Source: Henricia sp. BOLD:AAB3569 (lineage: Eukaryota; Echinodermata; Asteroidea; Spinulosida; Echinasteridae). From it: a stretch of DNA of 64,000 bases. The notes under the pieces are model-generated. The model saw only the letters and a program-made list of their open reading frames with translations. It made no database searches and was not told the DNA's origin. The DNA is taken from the NCBI GenBank assembly GCA_037783545.1, contig JBBELK010000388.1:992001-1056000 (forward strand), in the 5' to 3' direction. Positions within the stretch are counted from its first letter, which is position 1. Every line of letters starts with the position of its first letter. Both the position numbers and the translations under genes were made by a program. Below, piece by piece: positions 45,600-59,544 of the stretch.

Positions 45600-48500
45600 T
45601 TGCGCACTTGTCCTAAAAAGTTGACAGACTTTCGCCCGGAAATGGCAGAGAAATTTCAGAGTTTAGGAAAAAAAGGGGTTGGGGCTTCCTGGATGCTCCC
45701 GCAACCTGTGGCTGTCTGTACACACCTCTTTGGTGTATTCCTGACTCGTGCGCATGCTCAGTCCTTCGGACTGTCGTTGACACGGCCCAGTTTGGGACTG
45801 GATTTTGGTCAAAGTGTGGTCCAAACGTCGGCAAATTTGGACGTCGAACAATTTTCCGATGAACTTCAAATTTTGCATGCTCCAAGCACTCTATATTGCG
45901 CACTTGTCCTAAAAAAATGACAGACTTTCGCCCGGAAATGGTAGAGAAATTTCAGAGTTTAGGAAAAAAGGGGTTGGTGCTTCCTGGATGCTCCCGCAAC
46001 CTGTGGCTGTCTGTACACACCTCTTTGGTGTACTCCTGACTCGTGCGCATGCTCAGTCCTTCGGACTGTCGTTGACACGGCCCAGTTTGGGACGGGATTT
46101 TGGTCAAAGTGTGGTCCAAACGTCGGCAAATTTGGAGGTCAAAAAATATTCCGATGAACTTCAAATTTTGCATGCTCCAAACACTCTATATTGCGCACTT
46201 GTCCTAAAAAATTGACAGACTTTCGCCGGGAAATGGCAGAGAAATTTCAGAGTTCAGAAAAAAGGGGTTGGCGCTTCCTGGATGCTCCCGCAACCTGTGG
46301 CTGTCTGTACACACCTCTTTGGTGTATTCCTGACTCGTGCGCATGCTCAGTCCTTCGGACTGTCGTTGACACGGCATAGTTTGGGACGGGATTTTGGTCA
46401 AAGTGTGGTCCAAACGTCGGCAAATTTGGAGGTCAAAAAATATTCCGACGAACTTCAAATTTTGCATGCTCCAAACACTCTATATTGCGCACTTGTCCTA
46501 AAAAATTGACAGACTTTCGCCGGGAAATGGCAGAGAAATTTCAGAGTTTAGACAAAAAAGTGGTTGGCGCTTCCTGGAAGCTCCCGCAACCTGTGGCTGT
46601 CTGTACACACCTTTTGGTGTATTCCTGACTCGTGCGCATGCTCAGTCCTTCGGACTGTCGTTGACACGGCCCAGTTTGGGACGGGATTTTGGTCAAAGTG
46701 TGGTCCAAACGTCGGCAAATTTGGAGGTCAAAAAATATTCCGACGAACTTCAAATTTTGCATGCTCCAAACACTCTATATTGCGCACTTGTCCTAAAAAA
46801 TTGACAGACTTTCGCCGGGAAATGGCAGAGAAATTTCAGAGTTTAGAAAAAAAAGGGGTTGGCGCTTCCTGGATGCTCCCGCAACCTGTGGCTGTCTGTA
46901 CACACCTCTTTGGTGTATTCCTGACTCGTGCGCATGCTCAGTCCTTCGGACTGTCGTTGACACGGCCCAGTTTGGGACGGGATTTTGGTCAAAGTGTGGT
47001 CCAAACGTCGGCAAATTTGGAGGTCAAACAATATTACGACGAACTTCAAATTTTGCATGCTCCAAACACTATATATTGCGCACTTGTCCTAAAAAATTGA
47101 CAGACTTTCGCCGGGAAATGGCAGAGAAATTTCAGAGTTTAGAAAAAAAAGGGGGTTGGCGCTTCCTGGATGCTCCCGCAACCTGTGGCTGTCTGTACAC
47201 ACCTCTTTGGTGTATTCCTGACTCGTGCGCATGCTCAGTCCTTCGGACTGTCGTTGACACGGCCCAGTTTGGGACGGGATTTTGGTCAAAGTGTGGTCCA
47301 AACGTCGGCAAATTTGGAGGTCAAAAAATATTCCGACGAACTTCAAATTTTGCATGCTCCAAACACTCTATATTGCGCACTTGTCCTAACAAATTCACAG
47401 ACTTTCGCCGGGAAATGGCAGAGAAATTTCAGAGTTTAGAAAAAAAAAGGGGTTAGCGCTTCCTGGATGCTCCCGCAACCTGTGGCTGTCTGTACACACC
47501 TCTTTGGTGTATTCCTGACTCGTGCGCATGCTCAGTCCTTCGGACTGTCGTTGACACGGCCCAGTTTGGGACGGGATTTTGGTCAAAGTGTGGTCCAAAC
47601 GTCGGCAAATTTGGACGTCGAACAATTTTCCGATGAACTTCAAATTTTGCATGCTCCAAGCACTCTATATTGCGCACTTGTCCTAAAAAATTGACAGACT
47701 TTCGCCCGGAAATGGCAGAGAAATTTCAGAGTTTAGGAAAAAAGGGGTTGGGGCTTCCTGGATGCTCCCGCAACCTGTGGCTGTCTGTACACACCTCTTT
47801 GGTGTACTCCTGACTCGTGCGCATGCTCAGTCCTTCGGACTGTCGTTGACACGGCCCAGTTTGGGACGGGATTTTGGTCAAAGTGTGGTCCAAACGTCGG
47901 CAAATTTGGACGTCGAACAATTTTCCGATGAACTTCAAATTTTGCATGCTCCAAGCACTCTATATTGCGCACTTGTCCTAAAAAATTGACAGACTTTCGC
48001 CCGGAAATGGCAGAGAAATTTCAGAGTTTAGGAAAAAAGGGGTTGGGGCTTCCTGGATGCTCCCGCAACCTGTGGCTGTCTGTACACACCTCTTTGGTGT
48101 ACTCCTGACTCGTGCGCATGCTCAGTCCTTCGGACTGTCGTTGACACGGCCCAGTTTGGGACGGGATTTTGGTCAAAGTGTGGTCCAAACGTCGGCAAAT
48201 TTTGAGGTCAAAAAAAATTCCGACGAACTTCAAATTTTGCATGCTCCAAACACTCTATATTGCGCACTTGTCCTAAAAAATTGACAGACTTTCGCCAGGA
48301 AATGGCAGAGAAATTTCAGAGTTCAGAAAAAAAAGGGGTTGGCGCTTCCTGGATGCTCCCGCAACCTGTGGCTGTCTGTACACACCTCTTTGGTGTATTC
48401 CTGACTCGTGCGCATGCTCAGTCCTTCGCACTGTCGTTGACACGGCCCAGTTTGGGACGGGATTTTGGTCAAAGTGTGATCCAAACGTAGGCAAATTTGG

Positions 48501-49200
48501 AGGTCAAAAAATATTCCAACGAACTTCAAATTTTGCAGGCTCCAAAAACTCTATATTGCGCACTTGTCCTAAAAAATTGACAGACTTTCGCCGGGAAATG
48601 GCAGAGAAATTTCAGAGTTTAGAAGAAACAAATTAAGGGTTGGCGCTTCCTGGATGCTCCCGCAACCTGTGGCTGTCTGTACACACCTCTTTGGTGTATT
48701 CCTGACTCGTGCGCATGCTCAGTCCTTCGGACTGTCGTTGACACGGCCCAGTTTGGGACGGGATTTTGGTCAAAGTGTGGTCCAAACGTCGGCAAATTTG
48801 GACGTCGAACAATTTTCCGATGAACTTCAAATTTTGCATGCTCCAAGCACTCTATATTGCGCACTTGTCCTAAAAAATTGACAGACTTTCGCCCGGAAAT
48901 GGCAGAGAAATTTCAGAGTTTAGGAAAAAAAGGGGTTGGGGCTTCCTGGATGCTCCCGCAACCTGTGGCTGTCTGTACACACCTCTTTGGTGTATTCCTG
49001 ACTCGTGCGCATGCTCAGTCCTTCGGACTGTCGTTGACACGGCCCAGTTTGGGACGGGATTTTGGTCAAAGTGTGGTCCAAACGTCGGCAAATTTGGACG
49101 TCGAACAATTTTCCGATGAACTTCAAATTTTGCATGCTCCAAGCACTCTATATTGCGCACTTGTCCTAAAAAATTGACAGACTTTCGCCCGGAAATGGCA
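45600..49200 (+). repeat. Diverged satellite subfamily with GACGTCGAACAATTTTCCGATG
   Basis: Several units here (near 45840, 47613, 47908, 48802 and 49097) replace GAGGTCAAAAAATATTCCGACG with a version changed at several linked positions. They also have CCAAGCACTC and often follow GCCCGGAAATGG and TTAGGAAAA. The linked changes mark one subfamily interspersed with consensus-like units. Confidence 0.75.
48617..48641 (+). repeat. Aberrant A-tract region in one satellite unit
   Basis: Instead of TTAGAAAAAAAAGGGGTTGG this unit reads TTAGAAGAAACAAATTAAGG before GTTGGCG, a local insertion plus substitutions not seen in any other unit here. Confidence 0.6.
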
Positions 49201-52200
49201 GAGAAATTTCAGAGTTTAGGAAAAAAGGGGTTGGGGCTTCCTGGATGCTCCCGCAACCTGTGGCTGTCTGTACACACCTCTTTGGTGTACTCCTGACTCG
49301 TGCGCATGCTCAGTCCTTCGGACTGTCGTTGACACGGCCCAGTTTGGGACGGGATTTTGGTCAAAGTGTGGTCCAAACGTCGGCAAATTTTGAGGTCAAA
49401 AAATATTCCGACGAACTTCAAATTTTGCATGCTCCAAACACTCTATATTGCGCACTTGTCCTAAAAAATTGACAGACTTTCGCCGGGAAATGGCAGAGAA
49501 ATTTCAGAGTTCAGAAAAAAAAGGGGTTGGCGCTTCCTGGATGCTCCCGCAACCTGTGGCTGTCTGTACACACCTCTTTGGTGTATTCCTGACTCGTGCG
49601 CATGCTCAGTCCTTCGGACTGTCGTTGACACGGCCCAGTTTGGGACGGGATTTTGGTCAAAGTGTGATCCAAACGTAGGCAAATTTGGAGGTCAAAAAAT
49701 ATTCCAACGAACTTCAAATTTTGCAGGCTCCAAACACTCTATATTGCGCACTTGTCCTAAAAAATTGACAGACTTTCGCCGGGAAATGGCAGAGAAATTT
49801 CAGAGTTTAGAAAAAAAAAGGGTTGGCGCTTCCTGGATGCTCCCGCAACCTGTGGCTGTCTGTACACACCTCTTTGGTGTATTCCTGACTCGTGCGCATG
49901 CTCAGTCCTTCGGACTGTCGTTGACACGGCCCAGTTTGGGACGGGATTTTGGTCAAAGTGTGGTCCAAACGTCGGCAAATTTGGAGGTCAACAAATATTC
50001 CGACGAACTTCAAATTTTGCATGCTCCAAACACTCTATATTGCGCACTTGTCCTAAAAAATTGACAGACTTTCGCCGGGAAATGGCAGAGAAATTTCAGA
50101 GTTTAGACAAAAAAAGTGGTTGGCGCTTCCTGGAAGCTCCCGCAACCTGTGGCCGTCTGTACACACCTCTTTGGTGTATTCCTGACTCGTGCGCATGCTC
50201 AGTCCTTCGGACTGTCGTTGACACGGCCCAGTTTGGGACGGGATTTTGGTCAAAGTGTGGTCCAAACGTCGGCAAATTTGGAGGTCAAAAAATATTCCGA
50301 CGAACTTCAAATTTTGCATGCTCCAAACACTCTATATTGCGCACTTGTCCTAAAAAATTGACAGACTTTCGCCGGGAAATAGCAGAGAAATTTCAGAGTT
50401 TAGAAAAAAAAGGGGTTGGCGCTTCCTGGATGCTCCCGCAATCTGTGGCTGTCTGTACACACCTCTTTGGTGTATTCCTGACTCGTGCGCATGCTCAGTC
50501 CTTCGGACTGTCGTTGACACGGCCCAGTTTGGGACGGGATTTTGGTCAAAGTGCGGTCCAAACGTCGGCAAATTTGGAGGTCAAAACATATTCCGACGAA
50601 CTTCAAATTTTGCATGCTCCAAACACTCTATATTGCGCACTTGTCCTAAAAAAAATGACAGACTTTCGCCGGGAAATGGCAGAGAAATTTCAGAGTTCAG
50701 AAAAACAAGGGGTCGGCGCTTCCTGGATGCTCCCGCAACCTATGGCTGTCTGTACACACCTCTTTGGTGTATTCCTGACTCGTGCGCATGCTCAGTCCTT
50801 CGGACTGTCGTTGACACGGCCCAGTTTGGGACCGGATTTTGGTCAAAGTGTGGTCCAAACGTCGGCAAATTTGGAGGTCAAAAAATATTCCTACGAACTT
50901 CAAATTTTGCATGCTCCAAACACTCTATATTGCGCACTTGTCCTAAAAAATTGACAGACTTTCGCAGGGAAATGGCAGAGAAATTTAAGAGTTTAGAAAA
51001 AAAGGGGTTGGCGCTTTCTGGATGCTCCCGCAACCTGTGGCTGTCTGTACACACCTCTTTGGTGTATTCCTGACTCGTGCGCATGCTCAGTCCTTCGGAC
51101 TGTCGTTGACACGGCCCAGTTTGGGACGGGATTTTGGTGAAAGTGTGGTCCAAACGTCGGCAAATTTGGAGGTCAAAAAATATTCCGACGAACTTCAAAT
51201 TTTGCATGCTCCAAACACTCTATATTGCGCACTTGTCCTAAAAAATTGACAGACTTTCGCCGGGAAATGGCATAGAAATTTCAGAGTTTAGAAAGAAAAG
51301 TGGTTGGCGCTTCCTGGAAGCTCCCGCAACCTGTGGCTGTCTGTACACACCTCTTTGGTGTATTTCTGACTCGTGCGCACGCTCAGTCCTTCGGACTGTC
51401 GTTGACACGGCCCAGTTTGGGACGGGATTTTGGTCAAAGTGCGGTCCAAACGTCGGCAAATTTGGAGGTCAAAAAATATTCCGACGAACTTCAAATTTTG
51501 CATGCTCCAAACACTCTATATTGCGCACTTGTCCTAACAAAATTACAGACTTTCGCCGGGAAATGGCAGAGAAATTTCAGAGTTCAGAAAAACAAGGGGT
51601 CGGCGCTTCCTGGATGCTCCCGCAACCTGTGGCTGTCTGTACACACCTCTTTGGTGTATTCCTGACTCGTGCGCATGCTCAGTCCTTCGGACTGTCGTTG
51701 ACACGGCCCAGTTTGGGACGGGATTTTGGTCAAAGTGTGGTCCAAACGTCGGCAAATTTGGAGGTCAAACAATATTCCGACGAACTTCAAATTTTGCATG
51801 CTCCAAACACTCTATATTGCGCACTTGTCCTAAAAAATTGACAGACTTTCGCCGGGAAATGGCAGAGAAATTTCAGAGTTTAGAAAAAAAAGGGGTTGGC
51901 GCTTCCTGGATGCTCCCGCAACCTGTGGCTGTCTGTACACACCTCTTTGGTGTATTCCTGACTCGTGCACATGCTCAGTCCTTCGGACTGTCGTTGACAC
52001 GGCCCAGTTTGGGACGGGATTTTGGTCAAAGTGTGGTCCAAACGTCGGCAAATTTGGAGGTCAAACAATATTCCGACGAACTTCAAATTTTGCATGCTCC
52101 AAACACTCTATATTGCGCACTTGTCCTAAAAAATTGACAGACTTTCGCCGGGAAATGGCAGAGAAATTTCAGAGTTTAGAAAAAAAAGGGGTTGGCGCTT

Positions 52201-52599
52201 CCTGGATGCTCCCGCAACCTGTGGCTGTCTGTACACACCTCTTTGGTGTATTTCTGACTCGTGCGCATGCTCAGTCCTTCGGACTGTCGTTGACACGGCC
52301 CAGTTTGGGACGGGATTTTGGACAAAGTGTGGTCCAAACGTCGGCAAATTTGGAGGTCAAAAAATATTCCGACGAACTTCAAATTTTGCATGCTCCAAAC
52401 ACTCTATATTGCGCACTTGTCCTAAAAAATTGACAGACTTTCGCCGGGAAATGGCAGAGAAATTTCAGAGTTTAGAAAAAAAAGGGGTTGGCGCTTCCTG
52501 GATGCTCCCGCAACCTGTGGCTGTCTGTACACACCTCTTTGGTGTATTCCTGACTCGTGCGCATGCTCAGTCCTTCGGACTGTCGTTGACACGGCCCAG

Positions 52600-55500
52600 T
52601 TTGGGACGGGATTTTGGTCAAAGTGTGGTCCAAACGTCGGCAAATTTGGAGGTCGAAAAATTTTCCGACGAACTTCAAATTTTGCATGCTCCAAGCACTC
52701 TATATTGCGCACTTGTCCTAACAAATTGACAGACTTTCGCCCGGAAATGGCAGAGAAATTTCAGAGTTTAGGAAAAAAGGGGTTGGGGCTTCCTGGGTGC
52801 TCCCGCAACCTGTGGCTGTCTGTACACACCTCTTTGGTGTACTCCTGACTCGTGCGCATGCTCAGTCCTTCGGACTGTCGTTGACACGGCCCAGTTTGGG
52901 ACGGGATTTTGGTCAAAGTGTGGTCCAAACGTCGGCAAATTTGGAGGTCGAAAAATTTTCCGACGAACTTCAAATTTTGCATGCTCCAAGCACTCTATAT
53001 TGCGCACTTGTCCTAAAAAAATGACAGACTTTCGACCGAAAATGGCAGATAAATTTCAGAGTTTAGGAAAAAAAGGGGTTGGGGCTTCCTGGATGCTCCC
53101 GCAACCTGTGGCTGTCTGTACACACCTCTTTGGTGTATTCCTGACTCGTGCGCAGGCTCAGTCCTTCGGACTGTCGTTGACACGGCCCAGTTTGGGACGG
53201 GATTTTGGTCAAAGTGTGGTCCAAACGTCGGCAAATTTTGAGGTAAAAAAATATTCCGACGAACTTCAAATTTTGCATGCTCCAAACACTCTATATTGCG
53301 CACTTGTCCTAAAAAATTGACAGACTTTCGCAGGGAAATGTCAGAGAAATTTCAGAGTTTAGAAAAAAAAGAGGTTGGCGCTTCCTGGATGCTCCCGCAA
53401 TCTGTGGCTGTCTCTACACACCTCTTTGGTGTATTCCTGACTCGTGCGCATGCTCAGTCCTTCAGACTGTCGTTGACACGGCCCAGTTTGGGACGGGATT
53501 TTGGTCAAAGTGTGGTCCAAACGTCGGCAAATTTGGAGGTCAAAAAATATTCCGACGAACTTCAAATTTTGCATGCTCCAAGCACTCTATATTGCGCACT
53601 TGTCCTAAAAAATTGACAGACTTTCGCCCGGAAATGGCAGAGAAATTTCAGAGTTTAGGAAAAAAGGGGTTGGGGCTTCCTGGATGCTCCCGCAACCTGT
53701 GGCTGTCTGTACACACCTCTTTGGTGTACTCCTGACTCGTGCGCATGCTCAGTCCTTCGGACTGTCGTTGACACGGCCCAGTTTGGGACGGGATTTTGGT
53801 CAAAGTGTGGTCCAAACGTCGGCAAATTTGGAGGTCAAACAATATTCCGACGAACTTCAAATTTTGCATGCTCCAAACACTCTATATTGCGCACTTGTCC
53901 TAAAAAATTGACAGACTTTCGCCGGGAAATAGCAGAGAAATTTCAGAGTTTAGAAAAAAAGGGGTTGGCGCTTCCTGGATGCTCCCGCAACCTGTGGCTG
54001 TCTGTACACACCTCTTTGGTGTATTCCTGACTCGTGCGCATGCTCAGTCCTTCGGACTGTCGTTGACACGGCCCAGTTTGGGACGGGATTTTGGTCAAAG
54101 TGTGGTCCAAACGTCGGCAAATTTGGAGGTCAAACAATATTCCGACGAACTTCAAATTTTGCATGCTCCAAACACTCTATATTGCGCACTTGTCCTAAAA
54201 AATTGACAGACTTTCGCCGGGAAATGGCAGAGAAATTTCAGAGTTTAGAAAAAAAAGGGGTTGGCGCCTCCTGGATGCTCCCGCAATCTGTGGCTGTCTC
54301 TACACACCTCTTTGGTGTATTCCTGACTCGTGCGCATGCTCAGTCCTTCGGACTGTCGTTGACACGGCCCAGTTTGGGACGGGATTTTGGTCAAAGTGTG
54401 GTCCAAACGTCGGCAAATTTGGAGGTCAAAAAATATTCCGACGAACTTCAAATTTTGCATGCTCCAAGCACTCTATATTGCGCACTTGTCCTAAAAAATT
54501 GACAGACTTTCGCCCGGAAATGGCAGAGAAATTTCAGAGTTTAGGAAAAAAAGGGGTTGGGGCTTCCTGGATGCTCCCGCAACCTGTGGCTGTCTGTACA
54601 CACCTCTTTGGTGTACTCCTGACTCGTGCGCATGCTCAGTCCTTCGGACTGTCGTTGACACGGCCCAGTTTTGGACGGGATTTTGGTCAAAGTGTGGTCC
54701 AAACGTCGGCAAATTTGGAGGTCGAAAAATTTTCCGACGAACTTCAAATTTTGCATGCTCCAAGCACTCTATATTGCGCACTTGTCCTAAAAAATTGACA
54801 GACTTTCGCCCGGAAATGGCAGAGAAATTTCAGAGTTTAGGAAAAAAGGGGTTGGGGCTTCCTGGATGCTCCCGCAACCTGTGGCTGTCTGTACACACCT
54901 CTTTGGTGTATTCCTGACTCGTGCGCATGCTCAGTCCTTCGGACTGTCGTTGACACGGCCCAGTTTGGGACGGGATTTTGGTCAAAGTGTGGTCCAAACG
55001 TCGGCAAATTTGGAGGTCAAACAATATTCCGACGAACTTCAAATTTTGCATGCTCCAAACACTCTATATTGCGCACTTGTCCTAAAAAATTGACAGACTT
55101 TCGCCGGGAAATGGCAGAGAAATTTCAGAGTTTAGAAAAAAAGGGGTTGGCGCTTCCTGGATGCTCCCGCAATCTGTGGCTGTCTCTACACACCTCTTTG
55201 GTGTATTCCTGACTCGTGCGCATGCTCAGTCCTTCGGACTGTCGTTGACACGGCCCAGTTTGGGACGGGATTTTGGTCAAAGTGTGGTCCAAACGTCGGC
55301 AAATTTGGAGGTCAAAAAATATTCCGACGAACTTCAAATTTTGCATGCTCCAAGCACTCTATATTGCGCACTTGTCCTAAAAAATTGACAGACTTTCGCC
55401 CGGAAATGGCAGAGAAATTTCAGAGTTTAGGAAAAAAAGGGGTTGGGGCTTCCTGGATGCTCCCGCAACCTGTGGCTGTCTGTACACACCTCTTTGGTGT

Positions 55501-57450
55501 ACTCCTGACTCGTGCGCATGCTCAGTCCTTCGGACTGTCGTTGACACGGCCCAGTTTTGGACGGGATTTTGGTCAAAGTGTGGTCCAAACGTCGGCAAAT
55601 TTGGAGGTCGAAAAATTTTCCGACGAACTTCAAATTTGGCATGCTCCAAGCACTCTATATTGCGCACTTGTCCTAAAAAATTGACAGACTTTCGCCCGGA
55701 AATGGCAGAGAAATTTCAGAGTTTAGGAAAAAAGGGGTTGGGGCTTCCTGGGTGCTCCCGCAACCTGTGGCTGTCTGTACACACCTCTTTGGTGTACTCC
55801 TGACTCGTGCGCATGCTCAGTCCTACGGACTGTCGTTGACACGGCCCAGTTTGGGACGGGATTTTGGTCAAAGTGTGGTCCAAACGTCGGCAAATTTGGA
55901 GGTCGAAAAATTTTCCGACGAACTTCAAATTTTGCATGCTCCAAGCACTCTATATTGCGCACTTGTCCTAAAAAATTGACAGACTTTCGCCCGGAAATGG
56001 CAGATAAATTTCAGAGTTTAGGAAAAAAAGGGGTTGGGGCTTCCTGGATGCTCCCGCAACCTGTGGCTGTCTGTACACACCTCTTTGGTGTATTCCTGAC
56101 TCGTGCGCAGGCTCAGTCCTTCGGACTGTCGTTGACACGGCCCAGTTTGGGACGGGATTTTGGTCAAAGTGTGGTCCAAACGTCGGCAAATGTTGAGGTA
56201 AAAAAATATTCCGACGAACTTCAAATTTTGCATGCTCCAAACACTCTATATTGCGCACTTGTCCTAACAAATTGACAGACTTTCGCAGGGAAATGGCAGA
56301 GAAATTTCAGAGTTTAGAAAAAAAAGGGGTTGGCGCTTCCTGGATGCTCCCGCAATCTGTGGCTGTCTCTACACACCTCTTTGGTGTATTCCTGACTCGT
56401 GCGCATGCTCAGTCCTTCGGACTGTCGTTGACACGGCCCAGTTTGGGACGGGATTTTGGTCAAAGTGTGGTCCAAACGTCGGCAAATTTGGAGGTCAAAA
56501 AATATTCCGACGAACTTCAAATTTTGCATGCTCCAAGCACTCTATATTGCGCACTTGTCCTAACAAATTGACAGACTTTCGCCCGGAAATGGCAGAGAAA
56601 TTTCAGAGTTTAGGAAAAAAGGGGTTGGGGCTTCCTGGATGCTCCCGCAACCTGTGGCTGTCTGTACACACCTCTTTGGTGTACTCCTGACTCGTGCGCA
56701 TGCTCAGTCCTTCGGACTGTCGTTGACACGGCCCAGTTTGGGACGGGATTTTGGTCAAAGTGTGGTCCAAACGTCGGCAAATTTGGAGGTCGAACAATTT
56801 TCCGACGAACTTCAAATTTTGCATGCTCCAAGCACTCTATATTGCGCACTTGTCCTAAAAAATTGACAGACTTTCGCCCGGAAATGGCAGAGAAATTTCA
56901 GAGTTTAGGAAAAAAGGGGTTGGGGCTTCCTGGGTGCTCCCGCAACCTGTGGCTGTCTGTACACACCTCTTTGGTGTACTCCTGACTCGTGCGCATGCTC
57001 AGTCCTTCGGACTGTCGTTGACACGGCCCAGTTTGGGACGGGATTTTGGTCAAAGTGTGGTCCAAACGTCGGCAAATTTGGAGGTCGAAAAATTTTACGA
57101 CGAACTTCAAATTGTGCATGCTCCAAGCACTCTATATTGCGCACTTGTCCTAAAAAATTGACAGACTTTCGCCCGGAAATGGCAGATAAATTTCAGAGTT
57201 TAGGAAAAAAAGGGGTTGGGGCTTCCTGGATGCTCCCGCAACCTGTGGCTGTCTGTACACACCTCTTTGGTGTACTCCTGACTCGTGCGCATGCTCAGTC
57301 CTTCGGACTGTCGTTGACACGGCCCAGTTTGGGACGGGATTTTGGTCAAAGTGTGGTCCAAACGTCGGCAAATTTTGAGGTAAAAAAATATTCCGACGAA
57401 CTTCAAATTTTGCATGCTCCAAACACTCTATATTGCGCACTTGTCCTAAA
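52600..57450 (+). repeat. Intermediate satellite subfamily with GAGGTCGAAAAATTTTCCGACG
   Basis: Units near 52650, 52943, 54718, 55603, 55899 and 57083 carry this variant with CCAAGCACTC, intermediate between consensus and the 45.6-49.2 kb subfamily. Units with GCAATCTGTGGCTGTCTC recur near 53397, 54284, 55170 and 56353. An 886-bp spacing is seen from 54182 to 55068 and from 54478 to 55364. Confidence 0.7.
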
Positions 57451-58394
57451 AAATTGACAGACTTTCGCAGGGAAATGGCAGAGAAATTTCAGAGTTCAGA
57501 AAAAAAGGGGTTGGCGCTTCCTGGATGCTCCCGCAACCTGTGGCTGTCTGTACACACCTCTTTGGTGTATTCCTGACTCGTGCGCATGCTCAGTCCTTCG
57601 GACTGTCGTTGACACGGCCCAGTTTGGGACGGGATTTTTGTCAAAGTGTAGTCCAAACGTCGGCAAATTTGGAGGTCAAAAAATATTCCGACGAACTTCA
57701 AATTTTGCATGCTCCAAACACTCTATATTGCGCACTTGTCCTAAAAAATTGACAGACTTTCGCCGGGAAATGGCAGAGAAATTTCAGAGTTTAGAAAAAA
57801 AAGGGGTTGGCGCTTCCTGGATGCTCCCGCAACCTGTGGCTGTCTGTACACACCTCTTTGGTGTATTCCTGACTCGTGCGCATGCTCAGTCCTTCGGACT
57901 GTCGTTGACACGGCCCAGTTTGGGACGGGATTTTGGTCAAAGTGTGGTCCAAACGGCGGCAAATTTGGAGGTCAAAAAATATTCCGACGAACTTCAAATT
58001 TTGCATGCTCCAAACACTCTATATTGCGCACTTGTCCTAACAAATTGACAGACTTTCCCTGGGAAATGGCAGAGAAATTTCAGAGTTTAGAAAAAAAAGG
58101 GGTTGGCGCTTCCTGGATGCTCCCGCAACCTGTGGCTGTCTGTACACACCTCTTTGGTGTATTCCTGATTCGTGCGCATGCTCAGTCCTTCGGACTGTCG
58201 TTGACACTGCCCAGTTTGGGACGGGATTTTGGTCAAAGTGTGGTCCAAACGGCGGCAAATTTGGAGGTCAAAACATATTCCGACGAACTTCAAATTTTGC
58301 ATGCTCCAAACACTCTATATTGCGCACTTGTCCTAAAAAATTGACAGACTTTCGCAGGGAAATGGCAGAGAAATTTAAGAGTTTAGAAAAAAAG

Positions 58395-58436
58395 TGGTTG
58401 GCGCTTTCTGGATGCTGGTTGGCGCTTTCTGGATGC
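58395..58436 (+). repeat. 21-bp tandem duplication inside one unit
   Basis: TGGTTGGCGCTTTCTGGATGC occurs twice in direct succession (58395-58415 and 58416-58436), making this unit 21 bp longer. It is unique in the window and looks like a replication slip. Confidence 0.88.
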
Positions 58437-59544
58437 TCCCGCAACCTGTGGCTGTCTGTACACACCTCTTTGGTGTATTCCTGACTCGTGCGCATGCTCA
58501 GTCCTTCGGACTGTCGTTGACACGGCCCAGTTTGGGACGGGATTTTGGTCAAAGTGTGGTCCGAACGTCGGCAAATTTGGAGGTCAAAAAATATTCCGAC
58601 GAACTTCAAATTGTGCATGCTCCAAACACTCTATATTGCGCACTTGTCCTAAAAAATTGACAGACTTTCGCCGGGAAATGGCATAGAAATTTCAGAGTTT
58701 AGAAAAAAAGTGGTTGGCGCTTCCTGGAAGCTCCCGCAACCTGTGGCTGTCTGTACACACCTCTTTGGTGTATTTCTGACTCGTGCGCATGCTCAGTCCT
58801 TCGGACTGTCGTTGACACGGCCCAGTTTGGGACGGGATTTTGGTCAAAGTGTGGTCCAAACGTCGGCAAATTTGGAGGTCAAACAATATTCCAACGAACT
58901 TCAAATTTTGCATGCTCCAAACACTCTATATTGCGCACTTGTCCTAAAAAATTGACAGACTTTCGCCGGGAAATGGCAGAGAAATTTCAGAGTTTAGAAA
59001 AAAAAGGGGTTGGCGCTTCCTGGATGCTCCCGCAACCTGTGGCTGTCTGTACACACCTCTTTGGTGTATTCCTGACTCGTGCGCATGCTCAGTCCTTCGG
59101 ACTGTCGTTGACACGGCCCAGTTTGGGACGGGATTTTGGTCAAAGTGTGGTCCAAACGGCGGCAAATTTGGAGGTCAAAAAATATTCCGACGAACTTCAA
59201 ATTTTGCATGCTCCAAACACTCTATATTGCGCACTTGTCCTAAAAAATTGACAGACTTTCGCCGGGAAATGGCAGAGAAATTTCAGAGTTTAGAAAAAAA
59301 AGGGGTTGGCGCTTCCTGGATGCTCCCGCAACCTGTGGCTGTCTGTACACACCTCTTTGGTGTATTCCTGACTCGTGCGCATGCTCAGTCCTTCGGACTG
59401 TCGTTGACACGGCCCAGTTTGGGACGGGATTTTGGTCAAAGTGTGGTCCAAACGGCGGCAAATTTGGAGGTCAAAAAATATTCCGACGAACTTCAAATTT
59501 TGCATGCTCCAAACACTCTATATTGCGCACTTGTCCTAAAAAAT

